This document shows, one piece after another, positions 18,751 through 27,600 of a stretch of 64,000 nucleotides of DNA. Position 1 is the first letter of the stretch. Each line of letters starts with the position of its first letter. Position numbers and translations under genes: made by a program. Origin of the DNA: Prolixibacteraceae bacterium. Its GTDB lineage: Bacteria; Bacteroidota; Bacteroidia; Bacteroidales; Prolixibacteraceae. The stretch lies in the NCBI GenBank assembly GCA_019163175.1, contig JAFLKN010000003.1, positions 470,950 to 534,949 of the forward strand, read 5' to 3'. The notes beneath the pieces were generated by a model. It saw nothing but the letters and a program-made list of their open reading frames with translations, did not search any database and was not told where the DNA came from.

Positions 18751-19758
18751 CTATTTCTGCTCAACGATCATTTTCTTCATCCCTTCAGAAAAGTACACTT
18801 CGTATCCTCCCTGTTGATTGCTATACACAAAATAAACCTCAACACCCTGAAGTTTTTGAAGGAGTTCTTTACTCTTTTCAACGCCAAGTACCATAAATGA
18901 AGTAGCATAAGCGTCGGCAGTGCAACAATCGTCGCAAATAACTGTGGCACTTAACAAGGTATTCCGGGCTGGCAGGCCAGTCTTAGGATCAATGGTATGC
19001 CCATATTTCACCCCATTCTCCACAAAAAACTTCCGGTAATTTCCGGAGGTTGCGAGCGCTTTATTATTAATTTCAAGAATCGCCTGAAGTTCGTTTCCCG
19101 GCATTAAATTTCCGTCCATTGGCTTGTCGATGCCAATGTGCCAGAACTTATCTTTGGCATTGATTCCTTTTCCGCGAACCTCACCACCAATTTCAACCAG
19201 GTAGTTTCGAATACCTTTTTGTTCAAAAAATGCACAAACCACGTCAACCGAAAATCCTTGGGCAATAGCGTTAACATCGATTTTAACTCCCGGATATTTC
19301 TTGATTACTTTCCGCCCTTCAAGTTTCACTTTATCCATCCCAACAAATTGCAACAAACTATCGATATAGGCGGTGTCGTGTTTAGCTATGGGAGCAGTTC
19401 CGAATCCCCATGCTTTCACTACTGGCCCAACAGTAATATCGAAAGCACCATCCGAAACAAGGTTGACTTCAGCTGATTTTTTAAAAACATCGATAAACCA
19501 GTCATCTGCTTCTGCGGTCAGATCATTGTCATTAATTCTGGATATAATTGAGGTTGAATCGTAAATCGATAAGGAACGGTCAAAGGCTTTTAAGATGGAA
19601 TCAATAGCATTGGTGTAGTTTTCTCCCTTCAAATTTTCGTAAGTTATGTTGTAGGTTGTACCCTGCGCAAATCCTGAGATTTTCAGGTATTCACTTTTTT
19701 TGGTTTGACAAGCTGCAAGTAAAAAAACGAAGCCCAATGCGAATCCTATAAATTTCAT
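18751..19758 (-). CDS. apbE: FAD:protein FMN transferase, lipoprotein
   Basis: A 335-residue lipoprotein (lipobox LLAAC, Cys17) of the ApbE family. Typical segments are FAQGTTYNITY, the VGPVVKAWGFG region, DVNAIAQGFSVD, and the C-terminal metal/FAD region YGHTIDPKTGLPARN and CTADAYATSFMVLG. ApbE attaches FMN covalently to threonine residues of NqrB/C, RnfD/G and similar periplasmic flavoproteins; none of those targets is in the window. The ATG at 19758 is supported by a promoter at 19795-19826 that lies inside the longer TTG-initiated frame, so the longer start cannot be used from it. Confidence 0.9.
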   Translation of the reverse strand: MKFIGFALGFVFLLAACQTKKSEYLKISGFAQGTTYNITYENLKGENYTNAIDSILKAFDRSLSIYDSTSIISRINDNDLTAEADDWFIDVFKKSAEVNLVSDGAFDITVGPVVKAWGFGTAPIAKHDTAYIDSLLQFVGMDKVKLEGRKVIKKYPGVKIDVNAIAQGFSVDVVCAFFEQKGIRNYLVEIGGEVRGKGINAKDKFWHIGIDKPMDGNLMPGNELQAILEINNKALATSGNYRKFFVENGVKYGHTIDPKTGLPARNTLLSATVICDDCCTADAYATSFMVLGVEKSKELLQKLQGVEVYFVYSNQQGGYEVYFSEGMKKMIVEQK

Positions 19759-19794
19759 GTTTATCGTATTTGTTGTTGATCTATTTTCACGGTA

Positions 19795-19826
19795 CAAATG
19801 TAGAATTAATAAGCTATTGAGGCAAA
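19795..19826 (-). promoter_or_regulatory. Bacteroidota promoter, TTTG-N20-TACATTTG, for apbE
   Basis: On the minus strand TTTG (19826-19823), a 20-bp spacer and TACATTTG (19802-19795) match the two-element Bacteroidota promoter. The predicted start of transcription is about 30 bp before the apbE ATG. Confidence 0.7.
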
Positions 19827-19953
19827 GAACCCATCTGTTTTTACCCATCCGAACTATACCTGAACCCTTAAAATTCTTTAACTGGCAAGTGAGCGCTTGT
19901 ATTGTTATATCATTAATTTAGTGCCCCGTTAGTAAAAGTAAAACATTGAAGCT

Positions 19954-20844
19954 ATGAACCGCATTTCGTTATACCTTTTGACTGCATTTTGCATGATCGC
20001 TCTTCTTCCCGGAGTTTCTTCGGCAAAGACTGACCTGAAGCTCCAGCTGAACAAAGGCGCCCGCCACATTTATGTCATTTCACAGGAAAATCAGGCGATT
20101 GAAAATGACAAGGCCGTTGAAGTAGAACAAAAAATTGCCCTTACTATCGATCATCAGGTGAAAGATCGGCTCCCCAATGGAAACTACTTGATTGAACTGG
20201 CTTTTAAACGATTCAGCATTTCAATGAAACACAGTCAGCGTAAGTTAAGGTACGATTCGGATACCGTGGATGTTATGAATCCCTTGTACAAAACCCTAAA
20301 CTTTCTGACTGAAATAAAACTTACTTATGAAGTTTCGCCGGAGGGTGTGGTAAGTAAAATGAAAGGATTTGAGCCTGTTAAAAAAGAGATTGAAAAAAAT
20401 GTGCAATTAGGTAACCTGCTTCGCAACTTTGGCAACGAACTCTATTATGCCGAACTGTACAATTACATTCCCCGCAAAGAGGTTGAAGTTGGTGAAAAGT
20501 GGAAAGCTACAGCAGTGTTGCCCGATATAAATGATCTGAAATGTGATATTCAATACACACTTAAAGAAGTTAGTCCTCAGCAAATAAAAATCGCACAGGA
20601 AGCAACATTCAAGATGGCAACCGATCTCCCAACAGCACCCGATGGCACCGTTTCCAAGGTTAGCGAAAACGGCACACAAAAAGGATCATTGATTATTGAC
20701 CCCAAAACAAATATGCGCCAATCCTCCAAGCTGACCCAATCGGTGAATGTGCTGATGACATCTGAAAAAAATAAGCAGAGCCAGGAAAAGGGCAGGACAC
20801 TTAAGCTCATTACACAAACAACATTCGCTTTGGTGAAGAAATAA
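19954..20844 (+). CDS. Exported protein of unknown function, DUF6263-like
   Basis: A 296-residue protein with a signal peptide (residues 1-24, ending VSSA). The mature part is a beta-rich domain of the sort grouped as DUF6263 in Bacteroidota: it starts KTDLKLQLNKGARHIYVIS, contains KVEQKIALTIDHQVK-like strands and an Arg/Lys-rich centre, and ends in TQTTFALVKK. No enzyme motif is visible. It stands alone with about 80 bp before the next gene. The family assignment is by resemblance of the opening lipoprotein-like strand pattern and should be treated as tentative. Confidence 0.55.
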   Translation: MNRISLYLLTAFCMIALLPGVSSAKTDLKLQLNKGARHIYVISQENQAIENDKAVEVEQKIALTIDHQVKDRLPNGNYLIELAFKRFSISMKHSQRKLRYDSDTVDVMNPLYKTLNFLTEIKLTYEVSPEGVVSKMKGFEPVKKEIEKNVQLGNLLRNFGNELYYAELYNYIPRKEVEVGEKWKATAVLPDINDLKCDIQYTLKEVSPQQIKIAQEATFKMATDLPTAPDGTVSKVSENGTQKGSLIIDPKTNMRQSSKLTQSVNVLMTSEKNKQSQEKGRTLKLITQTTFALVKK

Positions 20845-20891
20845 GTTTTTTCTTATTCCGCCTTCCGTTAAATTATTTAGAAAGGATTGCC

Positions 20892-20899
20892 TAAATTTG
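20892..20899 (+). promoter_or_regulatory. Candidate -7 box (TAAATTTG) for the VTT-domain gene
   Basis: TAAATTTG matches the TAnnTTTG consensus 26 bp upstream of the ATG at 20926; no -33 TTG is seen at the usual distance. Confidence 0.4.
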
Positions 20900-20925
20900 A
20901 GAAGAGCAATTCAATCTGAAAGGAA

Positions 20926-21453
20926 ATGAAAAGGCGACGAATTGATTACAGGCGGCTAGGCATTATCGTTTTTCTGTTGATTCTAATGACAGTGATTGCT
21001 TCACTTACCATCGGGAAAGACATCTATGAAAACAACGAAAAGAGTTTGCTTTCTTTCGCGATTGTAAATTTTGCCGGTTACCTTTTCTTCTTCCTGTTTA
21101 TGCCCGTCGAACTGGCTTTCATTTACTACCTCCGTTCTGCTTACGATCCCATCTGGCTTAATCTGGCTGCCATTTCAACTGCATTTGCGGCACAGGTTAT
21201 TGATTATCTGGTCGGATACTTCTTTAGCACAAAAATTATTGACCGGATGATTGGACGAAAACGCTACGAAAAAGCCGAAGAAGAAATCAGGAAATACGGC
21301 AACTGGACGCTTTTCCTTTCTAACCTTCTGCCACTTTCATCGCCTGTAATTTCGCTTGCTGCCGGAATGCTGAAATACCGTATAAAAGAGGCTTTGTTTT
21401 ATAGCCTGACAGGCATGATACTTAGATATCTTCTGCTGATGTTGATTTTTTGA
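20926..21453 (+). CDS. DedA/VTT-domain-like membrane protein
   Basis: A 175-residue protein with four to five hydrophobic segments. The C-terminal part, FLSNLLPLSSPVISLAAGMLKYR followed by a helix, resembles the VTT (SNARE-associated) domain of DedA proteins, which flip or move undecaprenyl phosphate and phospholipids. It is shorter than canonical DedA (about 200-220 residues) and starts with an Arg-rich MKRRRIDYRR tail, so the match is to the subfamily only. It ends before a strong bidirectional terminator. Confidence 0.6.
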   Translation: MKRRRIDYRRLGIIVFLLILMTVIASLTIGKDIYENNEKSLLSFAIVNFAGYLFFFLFMPVELAFIYYLRSAYDPIWLNLAAISTAFAAQVIDYLVGYFFSTKIIDRMIGRKRYEKAEEEIRKYGNWTLFLSNLLPLSSPVISLAAGMLKYRIKEALFYSLTGMILRYLLLMLIF

Positions 21454-21476
21454 ATTCTCCTCGTATACTAAAACAA

Positions 21477-21518
21477 AAACTCCGGAAAAACTTCGCTAAA
21501 GAAGCTTTTCCGGAGTTT
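21477..21518. terminator. Bidirectional hairpin terminator
   Basis: AAACTCCGGAAAA and TTTTCCGGAGTTT form a 13-bp perfect stem, and inside it CTTC (21491-21494) pairs with GAAG (21501-21504). A- and T-tracts on both sides allow it to serve the VTT gene (+) and the facing outer-membrane protein gene (-). Confidence 0.85.
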
Positions 21519-21542
21519 CAAATTTTATCAGAAAGTGTTTTT

Positions 21543-22013
21543 CTAAAAAATATAGCGGATTGAAATGGCACCGCCATCGCCCCAAAAGCCTGAAGAACCT
21601 GACAGATTCAGAGCAGGTTTCCAGTCGATACTCAGGTTGATTGGTATAAAATCGAAATTGTACTCCAGTCCGAGAATACCGTCAATGCCGATAATCGTGT
21701 AGTTATCATGGTTGTCGGCCCAACGAACATATTCTCCGTTCCAAAAACCAATATGACCGCCAACACCATAATACCAGTTCAGTCGATCAATCTCAAATGC
21801 CTGAGCATGAATTTCGTACAAGCCGGTTACACTAAAACCCCGCCAGCGCGAATCTAGAATACCTTCTACCGCAGATTTCCCATTTAGGAAATGCTTTACG
21901 GTTAAACCGGTACCCCAACCTCCGCGAAGGCCGATCCCGGTATTGTAATCCTGTGCTTTAACTCCTACCGCAACAAAAAGTGCAAGGAGTAATCCAAACA
22001 TTAATTTTTTCAT
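21543..22013 (-). CDS. Small outer-membrane beta-barrel protein
   Basis: A 156-residue protein with a signal peptide (residues 1-20, ending VKAQ), alternating hydrophobic strands with Gly/Trp turns (GLRGGWGTGLTVKHFL, WYYGVGGHIGFW) and a final ISIRYIF, typical of a short porin-like or OmpA-like eight-stranded barrel lacking a periplasmic domain. Function is unknown; related proteins are abundant Bacteroidota surface proteins. It shares the terminator with the VTT gene and is divergent from hydF. Confidence 0.7.
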   Translation of the reverse strand: MKKLMFGLLLALFVAVGVKAQDYNTGIGLRGGWGTGLTVKHFLNGKSAVEGILDSRWRGFSVTGLYEIHAQAFEIDRLNWYYGVGGHIGFWNGEYVRWADNHDNYTIIGIDGILGLEYNFDFIPINLSIDWKPALNLSGSSGFWGDGGAISIRYIF

Positions 22014-22130
22014 GGTTAAAAAATTTAAAATGTTGCTAAATCAATCTATATACTATTTAAACTAAACTCTGGTTCTGATTTGGTTTTCACAAATCCTTAT
22101 CGGTACTTTGTACCTACAAAAATAACAATT

Positions 22131-23354
22131 ATGCGTGCACCAAAATCGTTTCGGCTGCATATCGGTATTTTCGGACGGCGCAATGCCGGAAAATCTTCTA
22201 TCCTGAATGCTTTAACCAGCCAGGAAGTATCCATCGTTTCAGAAATTGCAGGAACCACAACCGACCCTGTTGAGAAACCTATGGAATTGCTGCCTCTTGG
22301 CCCTGTACTTTTTATCGATACCGCCGGAATTGATGATTCAGGAGCATTGGGCGGAAAACGCATCGAAAAAACAATGCAGGTATTCGATCGCACCGAACTT
22401 GGCTTAATCATTTCAAAGTCTGACGAATGGGGCCAATTTGAGGAAGAAATTCTTCGCGAATTAAACGACCGCGCCATTCCTGTTATTGTGGTATTCAACA
22501 AATCCGATCTGTCTGCTGGAAGCAACTGCCTCACGAAAAGCTTTTCCGGAGAAAAAATTCCGGTGATTGAGACTTCTGCACTTACAGGTTTTGGAATTCC
22601 CGAATTGCGGCAGGCTATTCTGAATCATGCTCCCGAAGATTTTATCAATCGCCCAAGCATTGTTTCTGATTTGGTCGGTCCGGGCGAAATGGCCGTGTTG
22701 GTTGTGCCGATTGATAAAGAAGCCCCCAAAGGACGCCTCATATTGCCACAGGTACAGAGTATTCGCGATTTATTGGACGCCGATTCGTTTTGCCTGGTCG
22801 TAAAAGAACGCGAACTCCGTGAGGTATTTTCGCGATTCACCAAACCGCCCAGGCTGGTGGTAACCGACAGCCAGGCTTTCCTGAAAGTGGCCGCCGACAC
22901 GCCTCCTGAAATTCCTTTGACCAGCTTCTCCATTTTGTTTGCCCGCTATCAGGCCGACCTTGTGGAAATGGTAAAAGGTGCGATGACTATCGACAAACTC
23001 AAACCGGGCGACAAAGTTCTAATTGCCGAAGCCTGCTCGCATCACCCCATTGGCGAAGACATTGGCACCGTAAAAATTCCGCGCTGGCTCACTCAATATG
23101 TGGGCGGAAAGCTTGAATTTGTGCATCACCGCGGACACGATTTCCCTCAAAACCTATCTGAATTTAAACTCATTATACATTGTGGTGCCTGCATGTGGAA
23201 CCGCCGGGAAATGTTGTCGCGACTAATGAAAGCGCAAATGGCTGGAGTCCCGATTACAAATTACGGACTGACGATTGCTTATTCGCTGGGTATCTTCGAA
23301 CGGGCACTGCAACCCTTTCCGGCAGCACTGGAAGTCTACAGACCATTACCGTAA
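22131..23354 (+). CDS. hydF: [FeFe]-hydrogenase H-cluster maturation GTPase HydF
   Basis: A 407-residue protein. The N-terminal GTPase domain has GRRNAGKSS (residues 15-23), FIDTAGIDD and NKSD; a middle dimerisation domain follows; the C-terminal domain has the cluster-binding pattern CSH...(45 residues)...HCGAC, matching the CxH-x(46-53)-HCxxC motif of HydF within one residue. HydF is the scaffold on which the 2Fe subcluster is built before transfer to HydA. HydE, HydG and the hydrogenase itself are not in the window. The ATG at 22131 is used; a TTG at 22080 would add a non-conserved tail. Confidence 0.93.
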   Translation: MRAPKSFRLHIGIFGRRNAGKSSILNALTSQEVSIVSEIAGTTTDPVEKPMELLPLGPVLFIDTAGIDDSGALGGKRIEKTMQVFDRTELGLIISKSDEWGQFEEEILRELNDRAIPVIVVFNKSDLSAGSNCLTKSFSGEKIPVIETSALTGFGIPELRQAILNHAPEDFINRPSIVSDLVGPGEMAVLVVPIDKEAPKGRLILPQVQSIRDLLDADSFCLVVKERELREVFSRFTKPPRLVVTDSQAFLKVAADTPPEIPLTSFSILFARYQADLVEMVKGAMTIDKLKPGDKVLIAEACSHHPIGEDIGTVKIPRWLTQYVGGKLEFVHHRGHDFPQNLSEFKLIIHCGACMWNRREMLSRLMKAQMAGVPITNYGLTIAYSLGIFERALQPFPAALEVYRPLP

Positions 23355-23419
23355 CATATTCTTTTCCAGCAAAAAACGATAAATAAGTCCGATTTAGGAA
23401 GGTTTGTCGGATTAATGTC

Positions 23420-23427
23420 TAAATTTG
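23420..23427 (+). promoter_or_regulatory. Candidate -7 box (TAAATTTG) for the RhlE-type helicase gene
   Basis: TAAATTTG fits TAnnTTTG and would start a transcript with a leader of about 55 nt. A TTTG at 23403-23406 is only 13 bp away, shorter than the accepted spacing. Confidence 0.4.
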
Positions 23428-23488
23428 TGCCGTAAACATAAAGGCTAATCAATAACGATTGATATGAAAGCCTTTCCAAATTATTAAA

Positions 23489-24799
23489 ATGTCATTTGAA
23501 AATTTAGATTTGATTGAGCCCATCCTGAGGGCTTTAAAAACAGAAGGTTACGAAAAACCAACTCCAATTCAGGAACAAGCAATACCCATCATACTTCAGA
23601 GAAAAGATTTATTAGGTTGTGCACAAACAGGAACAGGAAAAACAGCGGCTTTTGCCATTCCAATTATCCAGATTTTGTACGACACACACATTCCTTCCAG
23701 AGGAAAACGCAAGATTAAATCACTGATTGTTACCCCTACCCGCGAACTGGCCATCCAGATTGGCGAAAGTTTTGCTGCCTACGGTCGCTACGCCGGACTA
23801 AAACACACGGTCATCTATGGTGGTGTGGGTGAACGCCCGCAAACCGATGCGCTGCGCCAGGGAATCGACATTCTTATTGCAACTCCCGGCCGACTCCTTG
23901 ATTTATTTAATCAGGGCTACATCGATTTCAGGAGCATTGAACTATTTGTGCTCGACGAAGCCGACCGCATGCTCGACATGGGTTTCATCCATGACGTAAA
24001 ACGCATCATTGCTGAATTACCTCGTGAGCGTCAGTCACTATTCTTTTCGGCTACAATGCCATCCGATATCGTCAAACTGTCGCAATCGATCCTGAATAAT
24101 CCATCAAAAGTTGAAGTTACTCCGGAAGTAACCACTGCTGAAAAGGTGGAGCAACAGATGTATATGGTCAACTATGCCGACAAACGCAGCTTGTTGCTTC
24201 ATTTGCTCCGGAAACCTGAAATTGTATCGGCCCTGGTTTTTACACGAACCAAACATGGCGCCGATAAAGTGGTGCAGCATCTTCAGAAAAACGGCCATAA
24301 CGCGATGGCAATTCATGGTAATAAATCGCAGAATGCACGCCAGAAAGCCCTTTCAGACTTTAAAGCCGGAAAGATCCGAGTACTGGTTGCTACCGATATT
24401 GCAGCCCGAGGTATTGATGTTGACGATTTATCACATGTAATTAATTATGAGATTCCGAATATTCCGGAAACCTACGTGCACCGTATCGGACGAACCGGAC
24501 GCGCCGGTCAGAGTGGCATTGCCCTCTCGTTTTGCGACAATACCGAGATAACTTTTCTGCGCGACATACAGCGGCTAATTTCACAAACCATTCCGGTGGT
24601 TGAAGATCACCCGTATCCATTAACCGATTTTACACCTGTAAAAGCACCTGCCAAGCTCAGCCGGAAACCCATCCGACGCGAACACAATGGTCAGGCAGTA
24701 AGGGAAAATTCAGGACATAGAGAGGCCAGACCAACGAATCATCCGTCGGCACAAACCGAGCAGAAACCCAAAAGGACTTTCTGGAGCAGAAGACCATAA
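23489..24799 (+). CDS. rhlE: DEAD-box RNA helicase, RhlE type
   Basis: A 436-residue helicase with all core motifs: Q motif [10 protein letters not shown], motif [19 protein letters not shown], motif II DEAD, motif III SAT, and C-terminal ARGID and [10 protein letters not shown]. The last ~60 residues form a basic, disordered tail ([11 protein letters not shown]... [11 protein letters not shown]) typical of RhlE-class proteins that act on ribosomal RNA or on cold-shock mRNA structures. It ends at a clear terminator and is transcribed alone. Confidence 0.9.
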   Translation: MSFENLDLIEPILRALKTEGYEKPTPIQEQAIPIILQRKDLLGCAQTGTGKTAAFAIPIIQILYDTHIPSRGKRKIKSLIVTPTRELAIQIGESFAAYGRYAGLKHTVIYGGVGERPQTDALRQGIDILIATPGRLLDLFNQGYIDFRSIELFVLDEADRMLDMGFIHDVKRIIAELPRERQSLFFSATMPSDIVKLSQSILNNPSKVEVTPEVTTAEKVEQQMYMVNYADKRSLLLHLLRKPEIVSALVFTRTKHGADKVVQHLQKNGHNAMAIHGNKSQNARQKALSDFKAGKIRVLVATDIAARGIDVDDLSHVINYEIPNIPETYVHRIGRTGRAGQSGIALSFCDNTEITFLRDIQRLISQTIPVVEDHPYPLTDFTPVKAPAKLSRKPIRREHNGQAVRENSGHREARPTNHPSAQTEQKPKRTFWSRRP

Positions 24800-24816
24800 G
24801 TCAAAAAAAGCATACC

Positions 24817-24843
24817 GAAAACCTCATCATAAGTGAGGTTTTC
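24817..24843 (+). terminator. Rho-independent terminator after rhlE
   Basis: GAAAACCTCA (24817-24826) pairs with TGAGGTTTTC (24834-24843) around a 7-nt loop; a T-rich stretch (TTCATTT) follows. Confidence 0.8.
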
Positions 24844-24909
24844 TTCATTTAATGAACATTTCATCAGGAGCATTGTCTTTGTTAGTACATCAATTATTTT
24901 ATTCAGGGT

Positions 24910-25641
24910 ATGGAATTGTTTAACGAAAACAGCAAACTCGCATCGGTTATTCATAAAGATCATTCGTTATTGCCGGTCATAAACCGCTTAGGTGTAAAAC
25001 TTGGCTTTGGCGATAAAACAATCCGGAATATTTGTGAGGAACGCGAAATTGACCTCAATTTTTTTGTTGAGATTATCAATGTTTTCCATTACGAAGCATA
25101 CTTTCCTGAAAAACGGCTCTTGGATTTCTCCGTCTCGATGGTGATTGAATATCTTGTAAAAACGCACAGGTATTACATCGACTACCTGATTCCGGAGAAC
25201 GACCGGCTGATTGAGCTTTTCCTCTCAGCAAATCCGGAGCAAAGCACTGAAAATGATCTGGTCCGAAAATTCTACACAAAATTTAAAGAGGAGTTTGTTA
25301 TTCACATTGATTTTGAGGAAAGCGTAATGTTTCCTTATGTTCTGGAACTAAATCAAGTCATAGAAAACCCTTTATCCCGACCGAATTTCAGGCAAAAATA
25401 TCCCGATTTTTCTATTTCAGGATTTGAAAAAGAACACTCCGCCATGGACGATAAAATGGATGATCTCAAAAATATCATCATTAAATACCTTCCTCCCAAT
25501 TACGATCAAAACCGGGGAAATGCTTTTTTATCCAATTTATTCATGTTCGAAAAAGACCTGAAAAACCATTCACGAATTGAGGATCATATCCTGCTTCCGA
25601 AAGTCAAACAACTCGAAATGATTCTGCAAAGTCATGAATAG
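24910..25641 (+). CDS. Hemerythrin domain protein with degenerate DUF542-like N-terminus
   Basis: A 243-residue cytoplasmic protein. The N-terminal ~60 residues (LPVINRLGVKLGFGDKTIRNICEEREIDLNFFVEIINVF) follow the DUF542/ScdA-N pattern of iron-sulfur repair proteins, but the CC pair of that motif is replaced by FG. The remainder is a hemerythrin-like four-helix domain with candidate diiron ligands in KTHRYY, HIDFEE, KEHSAM and NHSRIEDH. Such domains sense oxygen, NO or iron. Its stop overlaps the start of the downstream LuxR-type gene by 8 bp, which implies translational coupling and a shared pathway. Confidence 0.8.
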   Translation: MELFNENSKLASVIHKDHSLLPVINRLGVKLGFGDKTIRNICEEREIDLNFFVEIINVFHYEAYFPEKRLLDFSVSMVIEYLVKTHRYYIDYLIPENDRLIELFLSANPEQSTENDLVRKFYTKFKEEFVIHIDFEESVMFPYVLELNQVIENPLSRPNFRQKYPDFSISGFEKEHSAMDDKMDDLKNIIIKYLPPNYDQNRGNAFLSNLFMFEKDLKNHSRIEDHILLPKVKQLEMILQSHE

Positions 25642-26236
25642 CAACCTGAACAAATCGATTGTTTTGATTAGTCCACTGGATGTTGTATTGACAGGGCTTT
25701 TCGAAATCTTAAAAGGAAGTGTGGCGGGCGAAATAATCCAGCTTCGCCGAGGCGATGAAATTATCGACTACCCGGAGTTGACAGGCAATTTCCTGGTTAT
25801 TGCCGTACCAGAAGAACTTGAAAAAAGCACTACACTAATCCGGCATATTCTGCCAGTTACCGGAAGTGTCCAGTTTATGGCTTTAAACCTGGATTTAAAT
25901 TCAGCACTTTCGACACCTTCGATCAGCATAAACGACTCAGCCGCATTAATCTGCTACAAAGTAAACGAGATTCTGAATTCGTTCTCAACCAATCCGGGCA
26001 AAGAAACCGACACAGAACTAACCCGACGCGAAATTGAGGTTTTGCAATTGCTAACCAAGGGATATTCCAACAAAGAAATTGCTGATCAGTTGTTCGTTAG
26101 TACACACACAGTTATCTCCCACCGCAAGAATATTTCAGAGAAAACAGGCATCAAATCAGCCTCAGGCCTAACCATGTATGCGATCCTGAAAAATATTATC
26201 GACGTAACCGACATCAATCCCGACGAACTTATATAA
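25634..26236 (+). CDS. LuxR-type (GerE) HTH transcriptional regulator
   Basis: A 200-residue regulator. The C-terminal ~65 residues are a GerE/LuxR helix-turn-helix (LTRREIEVLQLLTKGYSNKEIADQLFVSTHTVISHRKNI). The N-terminal ~115 residues look like a receiver fold in length but lack the acidic pocket and phospho-acceptor Asp in the expected place, so it is unlikely to be a normal response regulator. Overlap with the hemerythrin gene suggests that protein provides the signal, with this one as the DNA-binding output. Targets are unknown. Confidence 0.8.
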   Translation: MNSNLNKSIVLISPLDVVLTGLFEILKGSVAGEIIQLRRGDEIIDYPELTGNFLVIAVPEELEKSTTLIRHILPVTGSVQFMALNLDLNSALSTPSISINDSAALICYKVNEILNSFSTNPGKETDTELTRREIEVLQLLTKGYSNKEIADQLFVSTHTVISHRKNISEKTGIKSASGLTMYAILKNIIDVTDINPDELI

Positions 26237-26238
26237 TC

Positions 26239-26270
26239 TTTGGAATAGTTACCCATTTTCTATATTTTTG
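26239..26270 (+). promoter_or_regulatory. Bacteroidota promoter, TTTG-N20-TATTTTTG, for mnmA
   Basis: TTTG (26239-26242), a 20-bp spacer and TATTTTTG (26263-26270) match both elements. The promoter starts 2 bp after the luxR-type stop codon, so mnmA has its own transcript start near 26277. Confidence 0.7.
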
Positions 26271-26387
26271 CCTACCCAATTAGAATTCGGTCTGAATTTT
26301 CTGCATTCATAACTTGGGTTGCTCCAAGAAGTTATTAATTGCGATTCGGACATGAAGCTTAGTATGGATTTGAAAATTGAGACACCT

Positions 26388-27566
26388 ATGAAACGTGTGG
26401 TCATAGGTTTATCAGGTGGGGTTGATTCTAGTGTCGCGGCTTATCTGCTTAAACAACAAGGCTATGATGTTGTTGCACTTTTCATGGTTAACTGGCACGA
26501 CCGTACCGGAACCATAACCTCGCGCTGCACCTGGGAAGACGATGCCATGATTGCAGAGTTGGTCGCCAAAAAACTAAGCATCCCCTTTCACATTGTTGAT
26601 CTGAGCAAAGATTATAAACAACGTGTTGTCGATTACATGTTTGCCGAATACAGTAAAGGCCGCACCCCAAATCCCGATGTGCTTTGTAATCGCGAAATTA
26701 AATTTGATATTTTTCTGGAAGAATGTCTTAAACTTGAGGCTGACTTTGTTGCCACCGGTCATTATTGCCGGAAATCTGAGTTTGAAAAGGACGGACTGAC
26801 CATTCACCAATTGCTTGCCGGAAAAGACAACAATAAAGACCAAAGCTATTTTCTATGCCAGTTGAATCAATATCAACTTTCGAAAGCCATGTTTCCGATT
26901 GGGCATTTGGAAAAACCAGAGGTTCGTGAAATTGCACGACTGACTAATCTGCCAACGGCTGAGCGTAAGGATTCACAAGGTATTTGCTTTGTCGGAAAAG
27001 TTGATTTACCCACTTTCCTTCAGCAACAACTGGAACCCAAAACCGGTAACGTCATTGAGATTCCGTCTGAGTTTATCGCTAAAAAGAAAAACATCGAAAA
27101 AACAGAGGAGAACTTCATTAAGCTTTGTTCTGCATTTCCATACAAACCATGGAATGGAGCAGTAATTGGTGAACATCGTGGCGCCCATTATTATACCGTT
27201 GGTCAGCGAAAAGGCTTGAATATTGGTGGCTACGAAAAACCACTTTTTGTGCTTGGAACTGATGTTGCCCGAAATATAATTTACGTGGGCGAAGGTGCAG
27301 ACCATCCGGGATTGTACCGTCCCGGGCTATTTATCCCAAAGGATGAAATACACTGGATTCGCACTGATTTGGTCATGAATGCAGGTACAAGCCGAAGATA
27401 CGATATGCGCATCCGTTACCGCCAGCCACTCGAAAAAGCTACCATTTACCAGCACGAAGAAGGCATGTATATCATCTTTGATGAAGAACAGCGTGGAATT
27501 ACATCGGGCCAGTTTGCCGCCTGGTACGAAGGCGACGAGTTAATTGGTTCGGGAGTGATTGCATGA
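26388..27566 (+). CDS. mnmA: tRNA-specific 2-thiouridylase MnmA
   Basis: A 392-residue enzyme that activates U34 of Glu, Gln and Lys tRNAs with ATP and transfers sulfur to form s2U. The PP-loop SGGVDSS is at residues 9-15; the catalytic pair is Cys100 (PDVLCNREIKF) and Cys200 (DSQGICFVG); GHYCR, GKDNNKDQSYFL and the C-terminal beta domain (YTVGQRKGLNIGG) are present. The ATG at 26388 gives the usual MKRVVIGLSGG start; ATGs at 26352 and 26364 also lie downstream of the promoter and cannot be ruled out. It converges on the anti-sigma gene. Confidence 0.92.
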   Translation: MKRVVIGLSGGVDSSVAAYLLKQQGYDVVALFMVNWHDRTGTITSRCTWEDDAMIAELVAKKLSIPFHIVDLSKDYKQRVVDYMFAEYSKGRTPNPDVLCNREIKFDIFLEECLKLEADFVATGHYCRKSEFEKDGLTIHQLLAGKDNNKDQSYFLCQLNQYQLSKAMFPIGHLEKPEVREIARLTNLPTAERKDSQGICFVGKVDLPTFLQQQLEPKTGNVIEIPSEFIAKKKNIEKTEENFIKLCSAFPYKPWNGAVIGEHRGAHYYTVGQRKGLNIGGYEKPLFVLGTDVARNIIYVGEGADHPGLYRPGLFIPKDEIHWIRTDLVMNAGTSRRYDMRIRYRQPLEKATIYQHEEGMYIIFDEEQRGITSGQFAAWYEGDELIGSGVIA

Positions 27567-27600
27567 TAAGGTTTAGGCTAATGCAAGCGTTTGGTCAACA

